This document shows positions 16,140-25,336 of a stretch of 64,000 nt of DNA, one piece after another. The stretch's first letter is position 1, and each line of letters opens with the position of its first letter. The DNA is from Erysipelothrix sp. HDW6A (GTDB lineage: Bacteria > Bacillota_I > Bacilli_A > Erysipelotrichales > Erysipelotrichaceae). Made by a program: the position numbers and the translations under genes. The stretch covers positions 1,612,001 through 1,676,000 of the forward strand of contig NZ_CP049859.1 of the NCBI RefSeq assembly GCF_011400295.1, given 5' to 3'. Below the pieces are notes generated by a model, which was given only the letters and a program-made list of their open reading frames with translations, searched no databases and was not told the origin of the DNA.

Positions 16140-17354
16140 TCACTCATTAATCAAGGTATCTTTCGCTTTAAATCGCAAGAGGATTTGAATTGTTATGATG
16201 GATGCAAAATAACACAGTGCAGCAAGTGCAAATGGATAGAGAGCATTAAAGTCATAAACAAAACCTGCAATTAATGCACCTGTAACAGCGCCTAATGACT
16301 TCATACTGTTATGAGCACCCGTGATAATACTTTGGCTATCATGACTTGCGTATGTTGTACTTAAGTCTTGCATAATGGATACAACCATTGTATCAAATGA
16401 CATAGCAAAGATTGCTCCTCCGATGAATACTCCCACAATATGTGGACTAAACAACATCATCAATATTGAGAGTATTGTTAATCCAATTGCTATGGATACA
16501 TTCTTTTCAGCACGTACAGATTTAGCTATACGTATCGTAAAGGTGGTATTAAGAATGATCGATATCACCCCTACTACACCACGAGCCATCCCATTGACTG
16601 AAGATCCAAGGTGTAATACATCAACAATGTAGTAACCAAAGGTTTGACTGATGGATGTTGATGCAAAGCTCAATAGGAATACTGTAATAAATTGCATCAT
16701 AAAGAGTGGTGTTAAGTAGTTCTTTACCTCAATGAATGATTGAATCGGATTTGATTGCTTGAGAATTGATTTATCTTTGTCACGTTCCTTGACGGTAAAT
16801 TCTTTACCCGTGAGCAAGAACGCAAAGGCACAAAACACCAAGATGGCTACTTGAATGATAAACGGTATTGCAATACCAAAATCACCAAGGACTCCACCAA
16901 CAAATTGACCAAATGTTCCCATAACCACAAAAGATGTCAACAAGATAGGTAAACTTGTCTTTCTTTCTTCTGGAGTCGTTAAATTAATCAAACTTACAAC
17001 AGCTGCAATTGCAGTTGCTGATACAAATGCACCGGATACAATTCGACCCAGTAAGATGAGTGCTTGCGTTTGAGCAAGTCCAAAAATTGCTTGTCCAACA
17101 GCATAACCAATACATCCCACAAAAAGAACTTTTCGCGCTTGGAAATAATTGCATAAGTTGCCCCAAAACGGTGACATAAGAAAGTTTGAAAACTGCATAA
17201 CTGCAAATGCTAAACCGAATACATATGCGGGCATCGCAAGGTTTTTTAAGAGCGAAGGTGTAACTGGATGGGCAAGGTTAGCTGCAAAGCCCTCTAAACC
17301 ATAGAGAGCTATAAGGACGACCACAGGCTTCGGAATCTTACGAAACGAAGACAC
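16140..17354 (-). CDS. MFS transporter
   Basis: About twelve hydrophobic helices and the arrangement MSPFWGNLCNYFQARKVLF between helices 2 and 3 mark a major facilitator. I place the start at the GTG at 17354, which has GAAGG 5 bases upstream; a TTG at 17366 is possible but has no ribosome-binding site. The first codons overlap the end of the nagA-type gene by 17 bases, indicating coupled translation. As the last gene of a PTS operon it may export or import a by-product, such as a deacetylated sugar; this is inference. Confidence 0.85.
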   Translation of the reverse strand: MSSFRKIPKPVVVLIALYGLEGFAANLAHPVTPSLLKNLAMPAYVFGLAFAVMQFSNFLMSPFWGNLCNYFQARKVLFVGCIGYAVGQAIFGLAQTQALILLGRIVSGAFVSATAIAAVVSLINLTTPEERKTSLPILLTSFVVMGTFGQFVGGVLGDFGIAIPFIIQVAILVFCAFAFLLTGKEFTVKERDKDKSILKQSNPIQSFIEVKNYLTPLFMMQFITVFLLSFASTSISQTFGYYIVDVLHLGSSVNGMARGVVGVISIILNTTFTIRIAKSVRAEKNVSIAIGLTILSILMMLFSPHIVGVFIGGAIFAMSFDTMVVSIMQDLSTTYASHDSQSIITGAHNSMKSLGAVTGALIAGFVYDFNALYPFALAALCYFASIITIQILLRFKAKDTLINE

Positions 17355-18528
17355 GCTTACCTTCAACTACTGTTTCTACTAATTTCATATCATTATCTAC
17401 GATTGTTAGATCGGCATCATATCCAGCTTGAATACGTCCTTTTGATGCATCTAATCCAATATATTTCGCAGGGTTAGTACTTGTAATTTTTGCTACTTCT
17501 AAATATGTCATAGGAGTATGTTTCAGCATTTCTCGAATTGAATCAATATAACTCATTTCAATAGTTCTAATTGACTCATAGTTCGATAAATCTACTTCCT
17601 CAACTTTTCCAGAATCATATTTCATAATCAGGGTATCACCATTTGGAATATAGTTAATTCCGCGTGTGTATTGATAACTTGGTTCTTTGCGACGTGCTGA
17701 TCCAATACAGTCTGTTGTCATAAAGATACCATCTGCACCTTTAATTCGGTATGTAATATCAAACGCTTCATGTCGCACAGTAATTCCTGTTTGTTTTGCA
17801 AACTCACACATCAAGTCTTCATAATATAACGCTGTTCCAGCAACGCCCAGTTCTCGGTGATGTAAACCACTCATACCACTAAACATATGAGTTACTCCAC
17901 CCAGTCCAAATTCTTTCAATTCACTAATCTCTGCAAACGTTGCACCGGAGTGACCAATAGAAATTTGAATACCATTAGCATGACAGAACTGAATCACTTC
18001 TTTAGCACCTGGTAGTTCAGGAGCCATTGTCATTAACTTAATCATTGATTTATCTTCTTGAAGATCATAGAATTTTTGCATGATTTCCATATTTGGATCG
18101 AGGCAGAATTCTTCTTTTTGCATTCCCTTATGTTTAACACTTAAGAATGGACCTTCTAGATGGACACCCAATAATTTTGAACCTTCAATATGAGTATTGT
18201 AGACTTCGTTTGCTGTCTTAATATATTGATAGGTATCTTCTAAGGAAGCATTTAATGTCGTTGCCAGGAAGCCTGTAACACCTTCTCTAGCCTGATCTTC
18301 ACCCATCTTGATGATTGACTCAGGTGTATTCTCAATGGAATACGAACCACGACCCCAACCATGAACATGAACATCAATAAATCCTGGTAAAATAACTTTA
18401 TCGCTATAATCAATGAAATCTCCAGAATACTCTTTAATTACTTCTTTGATTTTATTGTCTTCAACAATTACATATGCAGAAATAATTCCACGAGGAGTGA
18501 CTACGTTGTCACTATAATAAACTGTCAT
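17338..18528 (-). CDS. NagA-like amino-sugar-phosphate deacetylase, divergent copy 1
   Basis: A 396-residue amidohydrolase of the N-acetylglucosamine-6-phosphate deacetylase family. Metal and catalytic positions are kept: IDVHVHGWG, the glutamate of GVHLEGPF, SIGHSGA, VTHMFSGM and the aspartate in TTDCIG. Two signatures of classical NagA differ: the GAH triad after HLEGPF reads GMQ, and the DGxH segment is replaced by CEFAKQTGITVRHE. The phosphate-binding HHRELG is present. It overlaps the upstream membrane-protein gene by 4 bases. The changed pocket suggests a substrate other than GlcNAc-6-phosphate. Confidence 0.85.
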   Translation of the reverse strand: MTVYYSDNVVTPRGIISAYVIVEDNKIKEVIKEYSGDFIDYSDKVILPGFIDVHVHGWGRGSYSIENTPESIIKMGEDQAREGVTGFLATTLNASLEDTYQYIKTANEVYNTHIEGSKLLGVHLEGPFLSVKHKGMQKEEFCLDPNMEIMQKFYDLQEDKSMIKLMTMAPELPGAKEVIQFCHANGIQISIGHSGATFAEISELKEFGLGGVTHMFSGMSGLHHRELGVAGTALYYEDLMCEFAKQTGITVRHEAFDITYRIKGADGIFMTTDCIGSARRKEPSYQYTRGINYIPNGDTLIMKYDSGKVEEVDLSNYESIRTIEMSYIDSIREMLKHTPMTYLEVAKITSTNPAKYIGLDASKGRIQAGYDADLTIVDNDMKLVETVVEGKRVFVS

Positions 18529-19292
18529 TTCTTTCTCCTTTTTGGTAGTTTTCTTTGAAATACATAAGTTTTATAAATTAAGAAACCAATGAATACACTA
18601 TAGAACATTGCTACTTGAACTCCAGCGGTTTGAATAAATGTTGCTGGTAAGTTTGTAAAGTATTGCAATACTTCTGGACTATCTGAACTGTACGTTTCAA
18701 GTGCTTTTTGAATTTGAGGTCCAAAGACAAACACATTCAAGCATAAAGTAAGTATTGCACCTTGAATGATTATCGTTAACATTCTAAAAAGGTAATGAAA
18801 TAGCAATTTCTTTTCTTTCCAACCTTCTTTGAACGCATTGATTAGTGCATTTTTTCCTGTTTCTTCAAACTCAAAGTACATTGCAATTACACCTGTAACA
18901 TAAGCAAATAGAACTGCAATTAATAACATTAGTAATACAATAATGGATGGAATCTGAGTTCCAAAATATAAACCAATAAATACGATTAAACCTAACGCAA
19001 CATACAAGGAAAAACCAATACCGTGTTTCTTAGTAATTTCTGGTTTCGATAAAAAGTGTTGTTTATCAAGTTTCTTTCCACGAGCAATACGTGCTGTAAT
19101 CTCATTAATCTTTACGAAATATAAGAAAACTATGACACTTGAGATTACTACCCCTATTATTGCTAAATTTAAAGAATTAAAGACTAAAGAAACACTAGTA
19201 GAAACTGCAGAGAATGCTGCAGCATATGCTAGTATCTTAAAACGGTTTTCTTTTGTATATGTACGTGCTAATTGTTTAATCGTTTTCATCAT
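18525..19292 (-). CDS. Six-helix membrane protein in the PTS operon, unknown function
   Basis: A 255-residue protein with about six hydrophobic segments (near residues 22-40, 43-63, 95-115, 117-140, 170-195 and 225-245) and strongly basic loops. No transporter motif is recognised. It starts immediately after the EIIA stop codon and ends overlapping the nagA-like gene by ATGA, so it is firmly inside the operon. A role in uptake or in sensing the operon's sugar is possible, but nothing in the sequence proves it. Confidence 0.7.
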   Translation of the reverse strand: MMKTIKQLARTYTKENRFKILAYAAAFSAVSTSVSLVFNSLNLAIIGVVISSVIVFLYFVKINEITARIARGKKLDKQHFLSKPEITKKHGIGFSLYVALGLIVFIGLYFGTQIPSIIVLLMLLIAVLFAYVTGVIAMYFEFEETGKNALINAFKEGWKEKKLLFHYLFRMLTIIIQGAILTLCLNVFVFGPQIQKALETYSSDSPEVLQYFTNLPATFIQTAGVQVAMFYSVFIGFLIYKTYVFQRKLPKRRKK

Positions 19293-19775
19293 CTACACCT
19301 TAATGGCAAAAATTCCTGCCTCACCTTTATCCACTACTTCATTTTCTTTTAATAAGACTACTTTACGACCTTTAAGATTGGTAACAATCACCGGTGAAGT
19401 CATATCTACATTATGTTCTTTGAAGAAGTCATGATTAACTTCTACAAGTAAATCACCCTTTTTAACAACTTGCCCAGTTTCAACAACAAGATTAAATCCT
19501 TCACCTTTTAAGTTTACAGTATCAAGACCTAAATGAATCAAGTATTCATTTCTATCTGCAGCTTTAATACCTAGAGCATGTTTTGTCGGAAATGTCATAA
19601 TGATTTCTCCATCAACTGGTGAATAAACATTTCCTTCATTAAATTCAATTGCGAATCCATCTCCTAAAGTTTTCTCTGAGAAAACTGGATCTTTTACATT
19701 TTCTAAGGAAATTACTTTCCCTTTCATTGGAGCTACACAATCTGTAGCTTTTGGTTTAAATAAGTTCTTAAACAT
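19293..19775 (-). CDS. PTS glucose-family EIIA protein
   Basis: A stand-alone IIA of the glucose superfamily, 160 residues. The active-site histidine is in YLIHLGLDTV and its partner histidine in PTKHALG, equivalent to His90 and His75 of the enteric protein. The start at 19775 is preferred over 19781 because GGAGG lies 6 bases before it. Translation is coupled to the preceding nagA-like gene, whose last bases overlap. It should phosphorylate the EIICB two genes upstream, which lacks its own IIA. Confidence 0.92.
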   Translation of the reverse strand: MFKNLFKPKATDCVAPMKGKVISLENVKDPVFSEKTLGDGFAIEFNEGNVYSPVDGEIIMTFPTKHALGIKAADRNEYLIHLGLDTVNLKGEGFNLVVETGQVVKKGDLLVEVNHDFFKEHNVDMTSPVIVTNLKGRKVVLLKENEVVDKGEAGIFAIKV

Positions 19776-20981
19776 TGTCATCCTCCATGTAACTTAGTAC
19801 CCCCATACAATATGTTGCCTTTAGATTAAAATGATCATCGACCACTAAGAGGTCAGCATCTTTTCCAAGCTCAATGGAACCTTTTCGATCTTCGATTCCT
19901 AGATATCGAGCACAGTTTAACGCGGTAATTTTAATTATATCATGAATTGATGGTCGTACATTTTTAATTAAGTTACGAATTGAACCAATATAGCTTAATT
20001 CAATGTCTTTGATCTCTTCATAATTCGTTCTATTGTAAGTAATCTCGGAACCATCATCATGTCTTAATGTAATAAAATCACCATTAGGAATAAGTGTCTC
20101 TTTACGAGTATAGTGATAACGTTCTTTCTCTGCAAGCGCAAGAGCTCCGTTATCCGTTGTCATAATAATACGATCTGGTCCTTTTAATTTATAAGCCATT
20201 GCGAAAGCTTCAGGCTTAACTGTCCATCCTGTTTGCTTAGCGAACTCACAATATAAATCATCAAAGTGTAAGGCTGCACCTGCAACTCCTAACTCACGGT
20301 GATGGAATCCACGCATACCACTAAACATATGAGTAACTCCACCAAGACCATATTCTTTAAGCTCAGCAATCTCTTCAAATGTTGCATCACTATGTCCAAT
20401 ATTAATTTGAACACCTTCTTGCTTACAGAGTTTAATAACAGGTAGTGAGCCTTCAAGCTCTGGTGCCATTGTCATTAACTTAATAGTACGTGGTGAAACT
20501 TGTGCATCAATAAATGACTGCATTACTTCTACTGATGGTTCTAAGAAACAACTAACATTCATCATCCCAGCACGTTTTTCATTCACAAACGGTCCCTCAA
20601 GATGGACTCCTAAGCATGTTGCACCATCCCCGGTTTCTGTGTATTTAATATCTCACCTGTTGATTTAATACCTTCATAGACATCATCAAGTGTTGTTGCT
20701 CCTGAAGTCGCTAGGAACGATGTAACACCTACTGAAGGCAATTGTTCCTTCATCGTTCTTACAGCTTTACCTGAAGGATCGTTATTATATGAGCCTGTAC
20801 CCCAACCATGAAGATGTTGGTCAATAAATCCAGGAATTACATGATAATCACTATAATCTTTATAGTCTGCTCCTTGAGGTAATTCTTTATAAAAATTCTT
20901 AATTATACCATCTTCAAGTTCTAAGTAACCTTCACGTTTAATTTGATTTGGAAAATAAATATTTTTTGAATAAAGTAACAT
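19768..20981 (-). pseudogene. NagA-like deacetylase, divergent copy 2, frameshifted
   Basis: Two frames together spell one 404-residue NagA paralogue: 20981 down to about 20610 (ending EILNTQKPGMVQHA) and 20586 down to 19768, with the conserved LGVHLEGPF joining them in the second frame. The total length is 2 modulo 3, and the break lies at about 20640, where ACAC could be a 2-base duplication. Like copy 1 it has HGWGTGSY, lacks GAH (AGMM) and DGxH, and keeps HHRELG and TTDNG. It is either a recently inactivated gene or a sequence error. Downstream EIIA translation depends on its tail. Confidence 0.85.
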
Positions 20982-21000
20982 ATGACCCTCCTCTATAACA

Positions 21001-21031
21001 GAAACGTTAACGGATACACCATTAACGTTTC
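21001..21031. repeat. Perfect inverted repeat between EIICB and nagA-like genes
   Basis: GAAACGTTAA at 21001-21010 is repeated inverted as TTAACGTTTC at 21022-21031, separated by 11 bp. No T run follows, so it is not a terminator; it may be an operator or an mRNA-processing or stabilising hairpin within the operon. Confidence 0.6.
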
Positions 21032-21038
21032 ATGAACT

Positions 21039-22592
21039 TTATCGTTTTAATTCTTCGTCAACAGCATTTCTAACGAATTCTACTAATGGACCATAAACAA
21101 TATGGATATGTCCACTTGATGGGAAGAATACTCCAGTACTTCCCGATTCTTTGATTAATGCATTATCAATCTTCGTCTTGTCTTTAAAGTCTACACGAAG
21201 ACGTGTAATACAGTTTTCAACGTTACCGATGTTTTCTGGACCACCAAGTCCTGCAACAACGAGTTTCGCTACTTCATCAAAACGACGTTCTTGAATAAGA
21301 ACACTGTCCGATCCACCTTCGTCTTCACGACCTGGTGTAGGAACATCATACTTAACAATATACCATTTAAAGATAAAGTAGATTAATGCTGCTTCAATAA
21401 GACCTACAATTACAATATTTAGCCAACCTGAGTTTTTAAACATCACTCCGAATATAATGAAGTCAAAGATTGTACCTCGAATATATCCAACAGCTGTACC
21501 CATAAAGTAAAGTGCGATTCCACCAATAGATCCAATGACTGCATAAATGAAGTATAAAACAGGAGCAATAAATAAGAATGTAAATTCTAATGGTTCCGTT
21601 ACGTTACCAAAGAAGGCTGTAGCCACACTGGTAATAATTAAACCTTTCGCCATTGCTTTGTTTTCATTGTGTGCTGTTTGATACATTGCAAGACCTATTG
21701 CAGGGAATACAAACATGGTACGGACCATTTGGTTTTGTGCACCAAATCGTGTTAATGAAGGCATCATTGCCCAGTATTCACTATCCGGACCTAAGTTAAA
21801 TAAGATTTCATTCATTGCATCAAGATATCCGATGTACTCTACACCGTTAATTGTGTAAACTCCACCAGCTTCAGTAAAGCGTAACATAGCATTCCATACA
21901 TGGTGAAGACCAAATGGAATTAACATTCTATTGATAACACCGTTTAATATTTGACCAAGTACTGGACTTAATAACAATCCTGACATACTTGCAAAGAAAG
22001 CGATGAGATATCCCCAGAAGAATGGAATAACAAGTCCAATTGCTGCTGTAATTAACATTGAGATTAATGGTACTGATTTTCTACCTGCGAAGAATGCAAA
22101 GGCAATCGGCAGTTGTAAATCGTAATATTTATCAGTAGCTAAAGCAGCGACAATACCGGCAACGATACCACCAAAGACGTTGACGTTAACCGTCTGTATC
22201 CCGAGTACTCGTGCTTGTCCACCGACAGCAATATTACCTTCAGTAATTAAATTTCCAGTATTTGTTAACCAGACATTCATGACAATTAGAAGAACTAAAT
22301 ATGCAAGAACTGATGAGAATACTGCAATCCCCTTATCCTTGCGAGACATTCCATAAGCAACCCCCATAGCAAATAGAATTGGTAAGTTACCAAAAATCAC
22401 ATCACTTACGGTTCTTATTCCAATGAAGATCTTATTGACAAGTGGTGTCCCTAAGAATGGAATAAGTTCGATCATATAGCTCTGTGAAAATGCTCCCGAT
22501 ACCCCTAATAACAATCCAACCGGTGCCATAACACCAATAGGAAGTAGCAGGGAGCGCCCAAATCGTTGTATTTGTTCACTATACTTTTTCAT
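21039..22592 (-). CDS. PTS EIICB, glucose/maltose (MalX-like) family
   Basis: The 517-residue protein has a ten-helix EIIC domain (about 1-420) with FGNVTEPLEFTFLF, the substrate-loop motif of the glucose family, and a C-terminal EIIB domain with the phosphorylatable Cys461 in NCITRLRVDF. There is no fused IIA; a separate IIA follows in the operon. The NagA paralogues point to an N-acetylated amino sugar, while the MalX-like sequence and the GH4 enzyme nearby leave a glucoside possible. AAGGAGG precedes the ATG and a cre site lies upstream. Confidence 0.9.
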   Translation of the reverse strand: MKKYSEQIQRFGRSLLLPIGVMAPVGLLLGVSGAFSQSYMIELIPFLGTPLVNKIFIGIRTVSDVIFGNLPILFAMGVAYGMSRKDKGIAVFSSVLAYLVLLIVMNVWLTNTGNLITEGNIAVGGQARVLGIQTVNVNVFGGIVAGIVAALATDKYYDLQLPIAFAFFAGRKSVPLISMLITAAIGLVIPFFWGYLIAFFASMSGLLLSPVLGQILNGVINRMLIPFGLHHVWNAMLRFTEAGGVYTINGVEYIGYLDAMNEILFNLGPDSEYWAMMPSLTRFGAQNQMVRTMFVFPAIGLAMYQTAHNENKAMAKGLIITSVATAFFGNVTEPLEFTFLFIAPVLYFIYAVIGSIGGIALYFMGTAVGYIRGTIFDFIIFGVMFKNSGWLNIVIVGLIEAALIYFIFKWYIVKYDVPTPGREDEGGSDSVLIQERRFDEVAKLVVAGLGGPENIGNVENCITRLRVDFKDKTKIDNALIKESGSTGVFFPSSGHIHIVYGPLVEFVRNAVDEELKR

Positions 22593-22625
22593 AATTCTCC
22601 TCCTTATTATAAATTTACCATCGTA

Positions 22626-22639
22626 GGTAAGCGTTTACA
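22626..22639 (-). promoter_or_regulatory. cre site in front of the EIICB operon
   Basis: TGTAAACGCTTACC matches the cre consensus at 13 of 14 positions, about 35 bases before the EIICB start codon. CcpA repression of the PTS operon is expected. Confidence 0.8.
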
Positions 22640-22702
22640 ACGAAACTTCAAACTTCTTATTCACTTCAAAATACCATGGTCCCTGATTATGACCATTGTC
22701 AT

Positions 22703-23875
22703 TTATATATCAATCCCCCGCCTTCTTAGTTTCTCAACTTCGTCAATAACTTCTCTTGAAATTGCATCAGCGACATCAGGATTAAAAACATTTGGAACAA
22801 TGTTCTCTGAATGGATCTCTTCTACTTCTTGTGCTATAGCATGTGCTGCTTTAACCATAATGGATGATGGCACATTCTTAGCACCAGAACTTAGAAGCCC
22901 TTTGAATAAACCTGGAAACACTAATACATTGTTAATTTGGTTGGGATAATCAGATCGACCAGTAGCCACAATACTCGCTCCTGCTTGTTTGGCTAAATCG
23001 TAATCAATTTCAGGATCAGGATTTGCAAGTGCAAATACGATAGAACCTGAGTTCATTGAGCTAACCATTGCCTCTGTTAAGATATTCGCTACCGAAACAC
23101 CAATAAATACATCAGCATTCACAAGTGCTTCATCTAGCCGTATATCTTCATCATTCATATTTGTATAGTTTTTAATATCATCAAGAACACTATCATTGTA
23201 TGTTACCGAAGGCTTAATTACTCCTTTAGAATTAAATGCTGTAATGTGCTTTACACCATATTCATTCAGCAACTTTATGATTGCACTTCCTGCAGCACCT
23301 ACTCCAGAGATAACACACTTTACTTCTGATGCTTCCTTATTTACATGTTTTAAAGAATTAATAAGACCAGCTAAAACAATTATAGCTGTACCGTGTTGAT
23401 CATCGTGGAATATTGGGATATCAAGTGTTGATTCCAATGCTCGTTCAATTTCAACACAACGAGGAGACGATATATCCTCGAGATTAATCCCTCCAAATCC
23501 AGGAGCAATTGCTTTCACAATATTAATTATTTCTTGAGTATCTTGTGTATCTAAAACGATAGGAACTGCATTGATACCTGCAAAGCGTTTAAATAATGCA
23601 GCTTTACCTTCCATGACTGGAAGTGATGCTTCAGCTCCTATGTTACCCAATCCAAGAACAGCACTACCATCTGATACAACGGCAATGGTGTTTCCTTTCC
23701 AGGTGTAATCATATACTTTCGATTTTTCTTTCGAAATCTCAAGACAAGGAGCTGCAACCCCTGGTGAATAAACCAGTGATAAATCTTCTAACGAATTTAT
23801 TCCTGTTTTTAATTCAGTACTTATTTTCCCTTCTAAGTCTTTATGAAGACTTAGTGATCGTTCATAAATACTCAT
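22703..23875 (-). CDS. NAD(P)-dependent malic enzyme
   Basis: It decarboxylates malate to pyruvate. The 390-residue short form shows the catalytic tyrosine in LVYSPGVAAPC, the metal site in GFGGINLEDISSPRC and a Rossmann motif in ISGVGAAGSAI. It is one base from the end of the GH4 gene, so the two are probably one transcript. No malate transporter is adjacent. The cofactor cannot be decided from the motifs seen. Confidence 0.93.
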   Translation of the reverse strand: MSIYERSLSLHKDLEGKISTELKTGINSLEDLSLVYSPGVAAPCLEISKEKSKVYDYTWKGNTIAVVSDGSAVLGLGNIGAEASLPVMEGKAALFKRFAGINAVPIVLDTQDTQEIINIVKAIAPGFGGINLEDISSPRCVEIERALESTLDIPIFHDDQHGTAIIVLAGLINSLKHVNKEASEVKCVISGVGAAGSAIIKLLNEYGVKHITAFNSKGVIKPSVTYNDSVLDDIKNYTNMNDEDIRLDEALVNADVFIGVSVANILTEAMVSSMNSGSIVFALANPDPEIDYDLAKQAGASIVATGRSDYPNQINNVLVFPGLFKGLLSSGAKNVPSSIMVKAAHAIAQEVEEIHSENIVPNVFNPDVADAISREVIDEVEKLRRRGIDI

Positions 23876-23876
23876 C

Positions 23877-25202
23877 TTACTTTAATACCCAATAATCTTT
23901 GTTTGCTTCCATTAAATCATCAAGTACTGCTTTTGCCTTTTGAGGATCCACAATACTGCGATTTAGTGTTAATGCCATAAGTGCTTTTTCATAACTTTCT
24001 TCTAAATAAGACTCAACAGTTAGTAATTCGTAAGCATATTGTCCTTCCATCAATCCTTTATAGAATGGTTTAATTTCACCGTATACAGGTGTTGTTGGTC
24101 CATCTTTTCCAAGTGTTCCCGCAACCTCAATCATTGCATCGGGTGAAAAATTTGGAATGATTCCATTATTTTTTACGATGACTACAAAGTCTTCATTTAA
24201 GTCATATAAAATTGACTCAGCAACCTCAATCATAAGGTTACCAAATACTGAACCTTTAAGAATTTCTAAGTCACCTAAAGTATCACGACCCTCTGCTTTT
24301 GCACAGAGTTCAAATACATCTTTTTCACGTGATGCTACTGCCTCATCGGCACGAGTATAATTAGGATCGCTTTCCTCTACAATTTCTTCTGGGAAGAAGT
24401 AATATTGTAAGTATGTATTTGGTAGATATTCTGTAAAGAAGCTTAAGTATTTATTAACACGTTTATATGTTTCAAGCCATGATTGCGAACGTTGTTCTGC
24501 ATTATATGGTTTAAATTCATTAGTTCCAAGGTAGTCCATGACTTCATTGAAGTAACTCTTATTATCTTCTTTACCTACAATGTCAGTAAACCAACCGAAG
24601 TGATTCAATCCAAAGTATTCTGCTTTAAGGGTATGTTCTTCTTTACCTAGAATTTTTGCGTAAGTACGCATCATTGAGTATGGTTGATCACATAGATTTA
24701 AGATACGTTTGTCATCAGGGAATACTTTATCTAAGGCAACAGCTACGATAGCTGCAGGATTCGTATAGTTAAGAATCCATGCGTCTTTATTAACAGCACG
24801 AATATCATTTACCATTTCAATCATTGCACCAATAGAACGCATTCCATATGCAAATCCACCTGGACCACAAGTTTCTTGTCCTACTAATCCATGTTTCAAT
24901 GGAATCTTTTCGTCTAGTGAACGCATAGCAGTATTACCCGCACGCATTTGAACTAAAACAGCGTCAACACCCGTGTATGCAAGCTCTTTATCTGTTGTAA
25001 AGATTACCTGACATTCTGGCATTTCTTGTTTCAATACAAGCTCCATATAGCGTTGCATCTTGCCCATACGAATAGGATCAATATCAAAGAAGATTATCTT
25101 TTCAAGTGGGAACCTCTCTTTATAGTCCACAATCGATCCAACTAGAGCAGGTGTTCTGGAACTTCCAGCACCAACAATTGTTATTATCTTTGTCTCTCTC
25201 AT
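23877..25202 (-). CDS. GH4 family 6-phospho-glucosidase (probably alpha)
   Basis: A glycoside hydrolase family 4 enzyme, 441 residues, using NAD and a metal ion. The dinucleotide loop is GAGSSRTPAL; the metal-binding cysteine lies in NLCDQP and the histidine in GLNHFGWFT. In this family CDMP marks 6-phospho-alpha-glucosidases and CNVP beta-glucosidases; CDQP is closest to the alpha type. It would cleave phosphorylated disaccharides delivered by a PTS, such as the MalX-like EIICB nearby. An RpiR regulator gene lies upstream on the same strand. Confidence 0.88.
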   Translation of the reverse strand: MRETKIITIVGAGSSRTPALVGSIVDYKERFPLEKIIFFDIDPIRMGKMQRYMELVLKQEMPECQVIFTTDKELAYTGVDAVLVQMRAGNTAMRSLDEKIPLKHGLVGQETCGPGGFAYGMRSIGAMIEMVNDIRAVNKDAWILNYTNPAAIVAVALDKVFPDDKRILNLCDQPYSMMRTYAKILGKEEHTLKAEYFGLNHFGWFTDIVGKEDNKSYFNEVMDYLGTNEFKPYNAEQRSQSWLETYKRVNKYLSFFTEYLPNTYLQYYFFPEEIVEESDPNYTRADEAVASREKDVFELCAKAEGRDTLGDLEILKGSVFGNLMIEVAESILYDLNEDFVVIVKNNGIIPNFSPDAMIEVAGTLGKDGPTTPVYGEIKPFYKGLMEGQYAYELLTVESYLEESYEKALMALTLNRSIVDPQKAKAVLDDLMEANKDYWVLK

Positions 25203-25311
25203 TTTAACTCCCCTTTTCTAACATCTTCATAATAGCACTGTAATTTTTGCGGGACATGATATTTTATGGTTTTCTTAACATATACCATTATCTAGGTCAT
25301 CAAACGTGACC

Positions 25312-25336
25312 AAAGTCCCATCACTGACGGGACTTT
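25312..25336. terminator. Hairpin at the end of the RpiR gene
   Basis: AAAGTCCC pairs with GGGACTTT around 9 bases. It covers the stop codon of the RpiR gene but lacks a clear T run on the minus strand, so some read-through into the GH4 gene is likely. Confidence 0.45.
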
